DNA of 64,000 nt. Source: Doryteuthis pealeii (Eukaryota > Mollusca > Cephalopoda > Myopsida > Loliginidae). Position numbers and translations under genes: made by a program. This document shows positions 21,962 to 32,076 of the stretch, one piece after another. The DNA lies in NCBI GenBank assembly GCA_023376005.1, contig CM042143.1, positions 86,551,551-86,615,550 of the forward strand, given 5' to 3'. Every line of letters begins with the position of its first letter. Positions within the stretch are counted from its first letter, which is position 1. The notes beneath the pieces are model-generated. The model was given only the letters and a program-made list of their open reading frames with translations. It made no database searches and was not told the DNA's origin.

Positions 21962-22180
21962 TCTACATATAAAAAACAGATTCTGTCTCTATGTCTGTTT
22001 ATACAACAACCGAGAGCACGTCTTTTATAAAGGAAAATTGGTGGAAACCAGCAAAGACCAAAGTTCAATAAAATCCATACCCTATTTTTGTCCGAAAAGG
22101 GCTTCAAACTTTTACTCCCCATTTTCCATTGTAAAAAAAAGGAAGCTGAACATTAAATTTTGACTTGAAACTTAAGATGG
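21962..22180 (+). mobile_element. Possible Helitron 5' end
   Basis: A|TCTACATATAAAAAACAGA then TTCTGTCTCTATGTCTGTTT is the kind of start many Helitrons have. No 3' hairpin is visible and there is only one copy here, so this is tentative. Confidence 0.32.
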
Positions 22181-22280
22181 GAATAAGTAGCTCTAGAAAT
22201 TTAATTGTTTGTCTTTTCTTTTTTCTTTTTTTAAAATCAAAGTACAGATTTTAATTATTTCCTCAATCATCAATTTTGAA

Positions 22281-22545
22281 TTAGTTGGATTTTATGGCAT
22301 GTTAGGCCCTGTTGGGTTTTTTTTTTTTAAAGATATTTTGTTTTATTCATTCTTCATTAGTACACAATTTTTTTAAACTCAATTTTTTTTAAACACATTT
22401 TTTTCTATTTAATCCATTGATCGGATTGGGCCTCTCCAACCACTAGTCTAGCCTAAGTAAGGGCCAAAGTAGAGTGCTGCAAGTCATGATTCCGTCCTTA
22501 AGCATCCCAGGTGGCCCCATTGCAGAGGTAGAGTCAGTGCATTCT
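22281..22545 (+). repeat. Repeat D copy, internally deleted
   Basis: TTGGATTTTATGGCATGTTAG, then the far part of the long variant (GGCCTCTCCAACCAC, GTAAGGGCCAAAGTAGAG, CCATTGCAGAGG). The middle of the long form is missing. Confidence 0.65.
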
Positions 22546-22836
22546 AAAGCCCTTTTCTTTTTTGCTTTTCTTTTTTTTTTATATCAAAGTGCAGATTTCA
22601 ATTATTTACTCAATCATCTAACTTGGATTGGAAATGTCAGAGTTGTAAAAGAATTGTTGTTGATTTAATTTGTTTTCTCATAAAGAATATGTATTTACCC
22701 AACCTCTCCACATGAGCAGATTTAAGCAGATTTTCAACAGGTTTTTCAAAAGTTTCTTTTAATTATTAACATTAGTTAAATATAGAGGCCATGCCATTTC
22801 CATCAAATTTAAATAAGAAGCAAACGTCAAAGCCAC

Positions 22837-22844
<8 letters not shown>

Positions 22845-22886
<42 letters not shown>
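22845..22886. repeat. (TA)n microsatellite
   Basis: Uninterrupted TA run directly before SINE A. Confidence 0.95.
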
Positions 22887-22892
22887 ATATAT

Positions 22893-23146
22893 TATTGCTC
22901 AGTTGGGTAAAGCATTCGGCTAAAAACCTCAAAGTTCCAAGTTCAATACCGGCCCTTGCCAACTCAGTGTATGAGTAGCACAGGGATCTGTGCAGTAAAG
23001 TAAGGAGCTGATGGTAGGTGTGGCGCTCCACCTCAGACGCAAAAACAATCTCCTTGTTCTAGCGCTAGAGAAAAGGGGATAGACTCCCTCGCTGATTGGC
23101 TCTTATTAACTTTAGGCATCCCCAACAACTTTACTTATTTACTTTA
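22893..23146 (+). repeat. SINE A, full-length copy
   Basis: A box TTGCTCAGTTGGGTAAAGC, B box AGTTCCAAGTTCAATACCGG, complete body and a TTTACTTATTTACTTT tail. Confidence 0.88.
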
Positions 23147-23419
23147 GATAGTACAATGAAAGTGAATGTGCATATAATTAGCTACAGCCCTGCAGTAACA
23201 GGATACGACACAAAGACAGTTTAACAAGCAAGCCTTCTGGCAGCGGACGCAAAAATTATCCAAGTTCCATCCACATTCCGTCCTCTTGTAAACAGCCTCA
23301 GGCATTGGACAATAAACCCAACTCTTCCCCTTTGGTTGGAGGCAGGAAGGATAGTCCTCTAGCACTGGACCTTGGCAGATCTGTACCTTCCAACCATTAA
23401 AGGAAATCAATATCTTCAC
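23144..23419 (-). other. Unassigned 91-codon open frame, Cys-rich
   Basis: Open on the minus strand with a Cys-rich end (NFCVRCQKACLLNCLCVVSC). Part of the DNA (GGGTTTATTGTCCAATGCC) is shared with the 208-bp insert at 14803, and another part resembles a SINE B/C tail, so it is more likely repeat-derived than a gene. Confidence 0.15.
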
Positions 23420-23422
23420 ATA

Positions 23423-24052
23423 TCTCTATTTATAATGATGATTCGGTCTCTATTTGCCTGTAACCGAAACTATGTCACAGCTTATGTCACATTACTCAAA
23501 ATCCTCAATACATAGAATAAAGAACAAACTTGTATCATGTACACTCAAAATTTGAGTATGCCACCTTGGATGACCCTTATTGGTTTTTTTTTAAAAACAA
23601 ATTTTAATAGATTACTGCCCATTATCATATATCTATATATAGTTTGTTTTATTTTAACATAAATTAAAAGTTATCTAAAATATGGAGTTTTATATGAAAA
23701 TTGTTTACAAACAAGAAATAGTCATTTTTCAGTATCAAGAACTTAACTAAAAGGTTCACAAATAAATACCTATGATTTTGTGTAAAATTCATATGTAAAA
23801 TATTCAAAATAATTATCTAATTATTAATTAATAGATGCACACAACATTTTATTTGAGGGGAAAGGACTAAGTTTCTATTTGAAATTGTTTTATCTTTCTT
23901 TTTTTTTTTTTTACACCTTTAATAAATTTGATGATTTTACTTACTTATGATACAAACCCTCTGAATATAATTTTTTAACTCTCACCTCCCTCAAACAATA
24001 TCTTTCAAAAATTCATTTTTCTACTGCCGGAGGCGTATTGTTTTTTTGCTAG
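23423..24052 (+). mobile_element. Helitron H1, ~630 bp, non-autonomous
   Basis: A|TCTCTATTTATAATGATGA at the start, CTGTAACCGAAACTATGTC inside, and TGCCGGAGGCG then GCTAG|T at the end, with a GCC/GGC hairpin. It aligns along its length with the minus-strand copy 37268-37920. No Rep/helicase domain. Confidence 0.82.
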
Positions 24053-24075
24053 TTTGTTTAATAAATCTTAAATAT

Positions 24076-24177
24076 TTTTGCATTTCATTTTGGACAATTT
24101 GGATGGTCTCATTTTTTAACCAAAGGGATGCAAGATAACGGTCATACAATTAAGGAACACAAGTATTAATATATAGA
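24076..24177 (-). mobile_element. Helitron H2, 5' fragment
   Basis: On the minus strand A|TCTATATATTAATACTTG then TGTTCCTTAATT, matching the H2 start. It lies 24 bp beyond the end of the H1 element, in opposite orientation. Confidence 0.66.
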
Positions 24178-24661
24178 TGATGTGTGTTCATTAAGAAACC
24201 AAAAGCCAATACCAAAATTTTAGATTCTTAAAAGTTGACCTTGGTTTTAAAATTTTGTTTAAGTCTTGTATTATCATGGAGATAAAAATAATAAATCAAA
24301 TCTAATAAAATCAATAAATCAATAAATCAATTGAAATTGATTAGAAGATCCAATAAATGATAGGCCTACATGCACTTGGGGAAAAAAATCATGAGTGACA
24401 CAAAACTTGATTCTCAGAAAAATAAAAAAATAAAAAAATAAAACAGCTACCTGTTGGACCAACAGAATTTCCACAGGTGTTGATAATAAGGATTATCCAT
24501 TGTTTCATGTCTTCTCTGTTCTTCTTGTATCCTTTCTGTCTATAGCCTCAAAGGTTTTACCAATTTTGTTGCTCATCCAGATTCTTTAATCTAAATGTTA
24601 TACAAACTACCAAAAATATGCACCATCAGGTGTAAGTATTTCTGTTTTAATGAATATATAC

Positions 24662-24663
<2 letters not shown>
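24178..24663. other. No feature recognised
   Basis: A+T-rich, short AATAAATC repeats near 24310. Confidence 0.4.

Positions 24664-24701
<38 letters not shown>
24664..24701 (+). repeat. (GT)n microsatellite
   Basis: GT run ending where the 90-bp tandem array begins. Confidence 0.95.
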
Positions 24702-24702
<1 letters not shown>

Positions 24703-25065
24703 ATAAAAGTATCGAGATTGAAACTGTATTTACCAAGATAGAAATGAACAATGAATGGAACATTAATTTTTTCCAGAATACAAGGTGTGTCATAAAAAGT
24801 ATCGAGATTGAAACTGTATTTACCAAGATAGAAATGAACAATGAATGGAACATTAATTTTTTCCAGAATACAAGGTGTGTCATAAAAGTATCGAGATTGA
24901 AACTGTATTTACCAAGATAGAAATGAACAATGAATGGAACATTAATTTTTTCCAGAATACAAGGTGTGTCATAAAAGAATCGAGATTGAAACTGTATTTA
25001 CCAAGATAGAAATGAACAATGAATGGAACATTAATTTTTTCAGAATACAAGGTGTGTCAAAAAGT
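24701..25065 (+). repeat. ~90-bp tandem repeat, four copies
   Basis: Units of 90, 90, 89 and 88 bp contain TATCGAGATTGAAACTG, AGATAGAAATGAACAATG and CCAGAATACAAGGTGTGTC. Each unit carries GGTGTGTCATAAAAGTA, which resembles a mariner inverted-repeat end, and the array stops at GGTGTGTCAAAAAGTACC. The open frame across it follows from the near-multiple-of-three period. Confidence 0.92.
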
Positions 25066-25221
25066 ACCTTTATGCTTTTCCACCCGCACTTGCCTTTTAA
25101 TATTTTGCCCTTGATATCCAACCGGCCAGCTTGTATCTCTATTTTTCCCCCATCCCTTTTCTTTTTCCCTCCTATCCATCTCTTCTCTCTCTCCTCATAT
25201 ACACACATGTAATATATATAT

Positions 25222-25495
25222 AGGAAGGTGTGGTCTAATGGTTAGAGTCAAAGGAAATGGACTCGTCAACCCGAGTTCAATTACTGGACGGAGCTGTTTG
25301 CATTTCACATGGCGCTAATACCCTTGGGAAAGGCATGAATCCAATTCTCCCTCCAGCTATGGGTAAATAGCAGACTGGGATCTTTAACCAGGGCTAGGTA
25401 ACCAGTCTAGGAGAGGGAAAAGTCTGAATTAAAACCTGTTAAACTCCGCTTAAAAAATAGACCTTGTGTCGCATCCTGCTCATACAGAGGGATTG
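25222..25495 (+). repeat. SINE B, full-length copy
   Basis: A box GTGTGGTCTAATGGTTAGAG, B box GAGTTCAATTACTGGACG, full body, and the tail CTTGTGTCGCATCCTGCTC. This is one of the better preserved copies. Confidence 0.85.
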
Positions 25496-25978
25496 GTGTG
25501 TGTGTGTGTGTGTGTGTGTGTATAATAAATGCGAATGTCAATGTGTCACATTTTTTTTTTCATCTTCATCCCTAAAAGCCTATCATGGATATTCAGCCAA
25601 TATAGCCTAAAATTAAATCAGTTAAAATTTTTTTAACTGGTATATAAAAATACATAGAAGGTAGGACCCTAAAACAGTGATGAAAAGCACATTTCAGTGT
25701 GTATTAGTCAAATAAATAACAAAAATCCATCTACTTCTTGAATAACAAGCCTATCGCACATTGATGGCAGTAACACAAAAGTATCTTCCTAACCACATAT
25801 TTATAAGCATCTAGGAGTTTAATGTTACAATCACAGTAAATCACTATGAAAAAAAGGCAGGTGATGTGTCCTGGGTGATGTGTGAAAAATAGATATAATC
25901 AATAACTGAACATTGCAGTGGAAGAAATAAGTAGAAAATATCAAATATTAAAGATTTTTCAGCAAGACAATTCATAAA
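25496..25978. other. (GT)n then unassigned A+T-rich DNA
   Basis: GT run at about 25495-25521. Nothing else supported. Confidence 0.4.
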
Positions 25979-25980
25979 AG

Positions 25981-26300
25981 ATGCCTTGAGTGATATAATG
26001 GTCGGCAAGTAAACCATTGTTAGAGAGTTTGATTCTCACTGGGTGCCCCAATAATTCTGGAACCTAAGATCTGTAAATGACAATTAGGGTGTCTTGAGTG
26101 GTGTAATGGTTAGTGTACTTGGCTAGTAGGCCATTGTTAGAGAGTTTGATTCTCACTGGGTGCCCCATACTTCTGGCCTTGTGCTAAGCTTTGAGTAATG
26201 TAATGGTTAGCATGCTTGGCTAGCAAACCATTGTTAGTGAGCTTGATTCTCACTGGGTATACCATATTTCTGGCCTTGTACTAAACTAATCTTAGTAAAT
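25981..26300 (+). repeat. Three tandem tRNA-like units C
   Basis: Units begin near 25981, 26088 and 26186. Each has CTTGAGTGGTGTAATGGTTAG-type A-box text and GAGAGTTTGATTCTCACTGG as B box, followed by GTGCCCCATACTTCTGG. The spacing of about 100 bp suggests tandem duplication of a SINE head. Confidence 0.75.
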
Positions 26301-26324
26301 GACAATGTACGTGTGTGTAGTTAC

Positions 26325-26495
26325 CAATCCCTCCACACAAGTAGGATGTGACACAAGGTAAATTTCTTAAGCAGATTTTAACAGGTTTTGAGTTTTCCTT
26401 CTTCTAGACTGGTTGTCATACCAAGGTTAAAGAGTCTCACTATTTACTGATAGTTGGATGTATACCTTTCCCAAGAGTATTAGGTCTTCCTTCTA
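26325..26495 (-). repeat. SINE B, tail half
   Basis: Complement of the body and tail (GGATGTGACACAAGGTAAAT, ACCTTTCCCAAGAGTATTAG). No head. Confidence 0.76.
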
Positions 26496-26514
26496 TAAAG
26501 GCTGATTAATATGG

Positions 26515-26830
26515 TGATATTTGTAAACTGATTCCATAATCGCTTTCACAACAATAACACAGCAGTCTCCAACATAAACTCAATAACACATTCTTAATCA
26601 ACTTACACCTTTCCCTGTCGCACCATGTGTTTTCATGCACAATCTTAAATAAAATTACATATGTGCAAATAGATTCTTGCCAATTCTCCTAGCTCCATGA
26701 TCACATTTCCTTAAATTATGGTGCTAAGGCAGTCATATTTTCTTTTCTTTCAAGCACTTCCCTCATTTTGAACACAAGACACATTTGCGCCCGCTTTGAG
26801 CTATGAGGTACACCATTTCTTTCGCTACAC
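26515..26830. repeat. Repeat F, copy 1
   Basis: Aligns with 35885-36200: GATATTTGTAAACTGATTCC, AACACAGCAGTCTCCAAC, CACATTTCCTTAAATTATGG, CATTTGCGCCCGC. On the minus strand both copies read CWRLLCYCCES, so it may be a decayed coding piece of an unknown transposon. Confidence 0.6.
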
Positions 26831-26867
26831 ATAGCCATATAATCATACATATATACATATCTACATA

Positions 26868-27560
26868 AGAAAGAGACACAAACTAATCATTAGACTCTTT
26901 AAGACATTGTTAACAAATAAGATTTATTCTATATATTAATGATTTTGATTATAAATTAAATACTCATTGATAAGCTTACACAATGTGATGTAAGTAAAGT
27001 CATCAGGGGGGCCTAAAGTCGGTATCAGCCAGATAGCATGAGTGCCTATCCCCTTTTCACTAGCACTAGACCAAGGAGATCATTTTAGCATCTGAGATGG
27101 TGTGCCACACCTAACATCAGCTCCTTATTTTACCACTCAGATTCCTGTGCTACTCATACGCTGAGTTGGTGAGGGCCGATATCGAACCAGAAACCTTGAG
27201 GTCCTCAGCCAAACACACAACCAACTGAGCTAAACCGGCCCCTCAAGCAGTGACATAGTTTTGGTTACAGACAGGCAGACACCAAATCTCCATTATATTA
27301 AGATATACATACCTACATAAGGGAGACAAAAACTAATCATCAGACTCTTTAAGACATTGTTACCAAATAAGATTTATTCTATATATTAATGATTTTGATT
27401 ATAAATTAAATACTCATTGATAGATTTACACAATTCCTAAGGGTATTGTGATGTAAGCAGTGATGTAGTTTTGGTTACAGACATGCAGACACCGAATCTC
27501 CATTATATTAAGATATACATACCTACATAAAGGAGACAAAAACTAATCATCAGATTCTTT
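26868..27560 (-). repeat. Tandem array of Helitron H1 5' ends, 210-bp unit
   Basis: On the minus strand the H1 start (A|TCTTAATATAATGGAG) occurs at 27513 and again at 27303, 210 bp apart, each followed by CTGTAACCAAAACTA and a shared flank (GACAAAAACTAATCATCAGA on +). A partial third unit lies at the right edge. The left unit is split by a SINE A copy. Confidence 0.78.
26991..27242 (-). repeat. SINE A inside the Helitron array
   Basis: Complete complement of SINE A ending CTGAGCTAAACCGGCC, inserted between GTGATG and CAAGCAGTGACATAG of the array unit, a junction that is continuous in the neighbouring unit. Confidence 0.84.
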
Positions 27561-28465
27561 AAGATATCATGTTGAATTCTTCAATAGAGAATAAAGATGA
27601 TCTGTGCAAATGCAACAATAATCAAATTTATTTCCCAAGAACAGAATCATCCGAATTATTAACGATAAAAGTAAATTATAAAACAAATTCTATTCTTTGT
27701 TGAAATAATCTAGGAATTTGATTCTGACAGAAAAATTTGTCAATATCTTCACAAAATCTCTTCCCATCCTACACTTTAAGAATTCAGTGACAATTTGTAG
27801 CATTCATCTTTTGTTGGATCTTTTACTGCTACAAAAATGCCGACTTGGTCAACAGGAAAGTGTGTCATTCTTTCTGAATAACAATGCAAAAAAAAATAAA
27901 AATAAACTCGGATATGATTGAATTTGTTAAATTAGGAGGATCTAAGTTGACATCTCTAATCAACTGATTTAACACCTTCAAAATGAGATCTATTCAAATC
28001 ATTGGAATACTTTATTACAAAAAAAGAAAAATAAGAAATAGAAGAAAAAAAATCATAAAGTAAAGAGATTAATTCAACAATACTTGAATTGTAGATTCTT
28101 CTAAAAAAAAAAAAATAAATAAAAATGAAATAATTTGTGTCATTAGGTAGAATTACATTCCTAAAAGAACTTTCTTTTTTATGTGACAAGATTTTCAGAA
28201 TAACCAAATACTGTGTGTGACAGAAGCACTTCCCACATTTTAAACAGTCACCAGTGTGGTGCAAGAGAAGTGTGGAGTTTTCATTCCAATCAGAAATAAA
28301 TATTTCAATACAAATAATATGAGGCATGATTGACAATACTGACATGGATGGCATTTTGTCCTTCATTAGAGAAGTAGAAATGTGTTGAAAATCATGAATC
28401 GGATATAAAATACATCTACAAAAATTGCACCAGTAAAAGTGCCAAGTTTTGTCTCACACTTTGGC
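27561..28465. other. Unassigned DNA
   Basis: At 27718-27800 (+) a frame reads LTEKFVNIFTKSLPILHF, which resembles the end of a copia-type RNase H (ADIFTKPLP motif), but it is short and alone. Nothing else supported. Confidence 0.3.
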
Positions 28466-28805
28466 AGCTTTTGGCATTAAATGACCCACAGGATTATTAT
28501 ACCATTAAACGAACTAAACCAAACCAAATGAAGTTAATGAAAATTATTAATACCAATTTGAAAACATTAAAAATTTTAAACATAGAAACTTTTATCAAAA
28601 TGACTTGTTTCGGTATTAAATGACCCGAAAAGGGTTGATATGCCGTAAAACAAACAAATCAAATGAAGTTAATGAAAATTATCTATACCAAGTTGGAGAT
28701 ATTAAGAACTTGAAACATAAAAACTTTTATCAAAATGACTTGTTTCGGCATTAAATGACCCCAAAAGGGTTGATATGCCATAAAACAAACAAACCAAACC
28801 TTAGG
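28466..28805 (-). repeat. ~137-bp tandem repeat, 2.5 copies, with D start
   Basis: GGCATTAAATGACCC (D start complement) recurs at 28473, 28612 and 28747, each with GTTGATATGCC in the better copies. Between them lies ATGAAGTTAATGAAAATTAT and CTTTTATCAAAATGACTTG. A D fragment has been amplified together with flanking DNA. Confidence 0.8.
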
Positions 28806-28952
28806 AAAGTGGTAATGCTCCCCAAGCTAATGCCCCCCCCCCAAGGTACAATCAGTTATGAGACAAGTGCACACCATGCATTGGCTGTTGGAATGTTTTT
28901 TTTAAAAACGGGTGAATGTCATTGCAAAAGAGATTTTTGTGCTCATTCTATA

Positions 28953-29231
28953 TGTTGAATATCTGGCAGCCATCCTTCGTTCCAGATGTAATGAATAAGT
29001 AAGCAAGCCAGTAAGAATCCAGTGTTAACGTATTCCTTGTAAGTCCTTCGTCAGAGATAATCCAAATGTCAATGAAATAACTCAGAGTGGTATGTCTATT
29101 AATACAGCAAAAGCAAGAGCAGCAGTGCCAGTGATTGGACAATAGAAATCCTTCTCAGGTCACGTGTTTATAGGCGAGTCTATAAGTATGAGTGACCATT
29201 TACATGATGCCTTATATAAAAAAACGCAACA
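28953..29231 (-). repeat. 3' LTR of the copia element
   Basis: Bounded by TGTTG and CAACA. On the minus strand it carries TTTTATATAAGG near its start, a likely TATA box (29212-29221). Identical to the other LTR except one C missing in the A/C run near 29225. Confidence 0.92.
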
Positions 29232-29244
29232 CGCCCCCTTTTTT
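29232..29244 (-). promoter_or_regulatory. Polypurine tract
   Basis: AAAAAAGGGGGCG on the minus strand, directly next to the 3' LTR, where plus-strand DNA synthesis is primed in LTR elements. Confidence 0.82.
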
Positions 29245-29574
29245 GATATAAGGGCTATCTTATTAAACAATATTAAATTCCTCCATTGAGGAAATTTACA
29301 ATCGATTACAACCGACAACCTTTTCATTCACAAATGTTTATAATAAAGTCATTAAGAAATTTGTAATTTCATTTTTGTAGTAAAAGCAAAAATACTGTTA
29401 CTAATCTAATATTCTACTAAGCTTACTTTGTAAAAAAAAAATATTAATTATTATTATTTTATTTTCCTACTCCTAACATTACTGCCCAAAGTTAGTATTT
29501 TTGGCCCCTTTTTGGGGGTTTCTGTTTTGTTTTGTTTGTTTTGTTTTTTTTTGTTGTTGTTTTTTTTGTTTTTT

Positions 29575-29614
<40 letters not shown>

Positions 29615-29727
29615 TTAGTTCAAAAGAATACGGTACTTTACAGTACAATACATTTAATTAATACAAGTTAATGAATTAGTAACTTATTGAACAGGTTTAA
29701 TGTCATTGCCCAGGACATTCATTTTTG

Positions 29728-29795
29728 GGGGGGTCTTACCCCTCTGCATGAATACAGTCGGATTATTCTACAGCCCAAACCGACAGGGCAACATC
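29728..29795 (+). repeat. Repeat D, far-end fragment inside the copia element
   Basis: GGGTCTTACCCCTCTGCA and CAAACCGACAGGGC match the end of the long D variant at 56640-56697. Confidence 0.55.
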
Positions 29796-29799
29796 TTAA

Positions 29800-30290
29800 G
29801 TTTAATTTTGGGCCCCCCATGATATCTCTTTTAAAATCATTCAGCTTTATCCTGTTCAACGATCCTGTGAACAGATCTGAAATGTTAATCTTACCCCTCT
29901 TTAATTTCATTCCTTATAAGTTGATATTTTATATCAATATGTTTTGTTTTCTGGTGTATGAGGGGGGGTTTTGCCAGTAGTATGCTCGACTGACTGTCAC
30001 AATAAATAGTTACAGGGTTTTTAACACTAATGTTTGTAAATAAAGGGCTTCGCGGACTGTTACCGCCATATTAACAAATTCGGCCTCACATGTTGACAAA
30101 GAGACCACTGGTTGTTCTTTTAGATTTTCAGGAAATGCTCGAGCTTTCGTCCGATAATTTAAAACAGTATCCTGATATACTTTTTTTTTGGTCATTTGAA
30201 CCTGCCCATTCGGCATCACATAATCCTGTTCAAACAGGTAACTCTGGAAAATATTATTCCAGGAACGCCCACTTTGTTTATCATACTTGA
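29800..30290 (-). pseudogene. copia RNase H remnant
   Basis: In copia Pol, RNase H removes the RNA strand during reverse transcription and is the last domain. Three pieces in different frames are visible on the minus strand: CDAEWAGSNDQKKSISGYC (about 30230-30160), PVVSLSTCEAEFVNMAVTV (about 30110-30050) and HQKTKHIDIKYQL then DLFTGSL (about 29950-29860). They correspond to the DADWAG, LSxxEAE and TKHIDI/DIFTK motifs of the family, in the right order. Frame changes between them make this a pseudogene. The reverse transcriptase that should precede it is absent; the integrase remnant lies directly upstream. Confidence 0.85.
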
Positions 30291-30319
30291 TAAAATACCC
30301 TCCTTAGAACGAGGATCCT

Positions 30320-30620
30320 ATTTCTTTTTATTTTGCACACAGCAAAACAAGTCGTCCCAAAAATATGCATACGACTTAAATTCGGTCTAGAACCGGTAAA
30401 AACTTCAAACTTTGCCATATTGGCTTACATCTGCTTAGTATTGTTCCGTAACTAGCAGAGTATCAGATTCATGGGCTAGGAAATATAACATCATAAGTCC
30501 AGAAAAATCGTCAATAAATTTACAACAAACCTTAAATTGGATTTTCCAACATGTTCAATTTGACCAGCTGTCGCAAAAACGAGCGACAATATCTTCGTAT
30601 CTCTTTTCTTTAACACTTTG
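30320..30620 (-). pseudogene. copia integrase remnant
   Basis: Integrase inserts the DNA copy into the host. On the minus strand FIDDFSGLMMLYFLAHESDT (about 30519-30460) matches the core around the second catalytic Asp, and NLSRMHIFGTTCFAV (about 30385-30340) matches the NLSHLRVFGC stretch near the end of the core in copia proteins. The text between them is shortened, the third catalytic residue is not visible, and the frame is broken. A poly-T run (30637-30662) lies upstream. Most of Pol between this point and RNase H has been deleted. Confidence 0.8.
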
Positions 30621-30628
30621 TTTTTCTC

Positions 30629-30662
<34 letters not shown>

Positions 30663-30943
30663 GAATACATATGTTACAACAGTTAGTTTTTAATGAGGGG
30701 GGTAAATTTCATTTTCCTTACATTTACTACTATTGGCAGTTTTTTTTTGATATCACTCATTTTACAGAGTTCCAAGACTATGGCACGGATTAATATCATA
30801 TTTCGCAGTCTCGGAGGAATTAATATCTTTTTAAATAATACAAACAGCCCATTCTTACTATATTAAATATAGTACCATTTGGGTAGATCAACTTTGATGT
30901 TTTGTGTCCAAAATTCATGTGGGCCCGGAAGCCGTAGCTGCCC

Positions 30944-31864
30944 TTACTGAAAAGATGTTTTGTTTAAAAGTGGGGATATACAATACCCTTTCAAAATGCT
31001 TTCGCAAATTTGACTTTTACTATTTTTCAAATATACATGCGCGTCACCACGTCCTTGCACTAAGCCAGTGGATTGACTTCCATCAGCCAATTCCACGAAG
31101 TGATTCTCAGATTGAAAATTGGGGTCCCAACTGATAAATTTAGTTTTATCGTTGATGACATGTTGAGTGGCCCCGCAATCAACGAGCAAATGTTCTTTAT
31201 GTGCTAAAGAATCATATCCAGCAGAAAAGAAATATGTCTTTTTTCTTTGGGGGGAATATTTAACATTTTGACAAAAGTCTTTCCTATTCCTGCAATCATA
31301 GGACATATGGCCCTTTTTCTGACAAACATAACAAATAATATTTGTTTTTGTTGGCGACTTCTTGGTATCCTTCCAATGTCTGCCCTGATAATTTTGGTAG
31401 TTGGTATATCTAGTTGATCTCTCCTCATAGCGAGGTTTGATTTTACCCTTTTTGAATTGGGTCTTTAGTTGTATAGTTCTATTTTTAGAGTACATACTTT
31501 CTGTCTCCTCATAACTACGAAGGCTGACTTTGAATTCCGTAAACGTCATAGTCTTATCCCTTTGGGTTATTACTGTTGCAAAGGGTTTGAAATTTGAAGG
31601 CAGGCCCTTCAATACCATAGCGATCAACAATCCATCGCTTACAATCTCCCCGGCATCCCTTAATGAGCTAGCAATGCTCTCAGTTTGGATTATGTAATCA
31701 GTAATTGATTCATAATCGTTTCTACTTAACGAACTTAGTTGTCGATACAATCCCACAATTCTTGGTTTGCCTTTTGACAAATAGTGGGTCCTTAATATTT
31801 CCATTGCTTTTCTACCATTATCACGAGCTTCTCGCATTACGAGTGAGAGACTTCGATCATCCAA
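30944..31864 (-). pseudogene. copia Gag (main part) and protease
   Basis: A 306-codon frame without internal stop. Residues ~20-130 resemble the copia Gag/UBN2 region (THYLSKGKPRIVGLYRQLSS). A CCHC zinc knuckle runs from Cys178 to Cys191 (CYVCQKKGHMSYDC), which binds RNA during packaging. The aspartic protease follows: VDCGATQHV at 228-236, with DCGA where most family members have DSGA, then ELADGSQSTGLVQGRGD. The frame ends soon after, where Pol should continue into integrase. The true start is not the first Met here: the frame is the continuation of the Gag start at 32076 after a one-base shift near 31896-31900. Called a pseudogene because of that shift and the lost Pol. Confidence 0.9.
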
Positions 31865-31896
31865 GCATTGTATTAATTCTGCGTATATTGCAGCAT

Positions 31897-32076
31897 TTTA
31901 TCTACGAAAACTGGGTCCTCCGGGTGGTCAGATGGTGCATTGATTATATCATGCAGTTGAAGGATTCGAAGGTATCCATTGAACTTAGTTTCCCAAATTT
32001 CGAAGCTGTCATCATTGCCATTGAAAAAGATCCGTGCGCGTCTGGTTCCATAACCTGTTGAATATCTGGCAGCCAT
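31897..32076 (-). pseudogene. copia Gag, N-terminal part (starts in the LTR)
   Basis: From the ATG at 32076-32074 the frame reads MAARYSTGYGTRRARIFF, then NGNDDSFEIWETKFNGYLRI, typical of copia Gag N-termini (a short lead, then a W-containing FExW.xKF motif). The ATG and the first six or so codons lie inside the 5' LTR, and the next codons are read through the primer-binding site. The frame is lost at a short A run near 31896-31900, where one base seems to be missing, and would stop at 31873; the other frame carries on as the main Gag. Confidence 0.8.
32038..32055 (-). promoter_or_regulatory. Primer-binding site (tRNA-Met half type)
   Basis: GGTTATGGAACCAGACGC on the minus strand, starting right at the LTR edge. 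Its complement contains CATAACC, the anticodon-loop text of tRNA-Met, as in Drosophila copia, which is primed by an internal fragment of initiator tRNA-Met rather than by its 3' end. Confidence 0.66.

Noticed and set aside
24701..25065. CRISPR-like array (regular direct repeats)
   Set aside because: The units are contiguous 88-90-bp tandem copies with no unique spacers, in a eukaryotic context.
27718..27921. A second copia RNase H remnant (LTEKFVNIFTKSLPILHF)
   Set aside because: Only ~20 residues fit, with no neighbouring motifs and no LTR. Kept as a note in the unassigned stretch.
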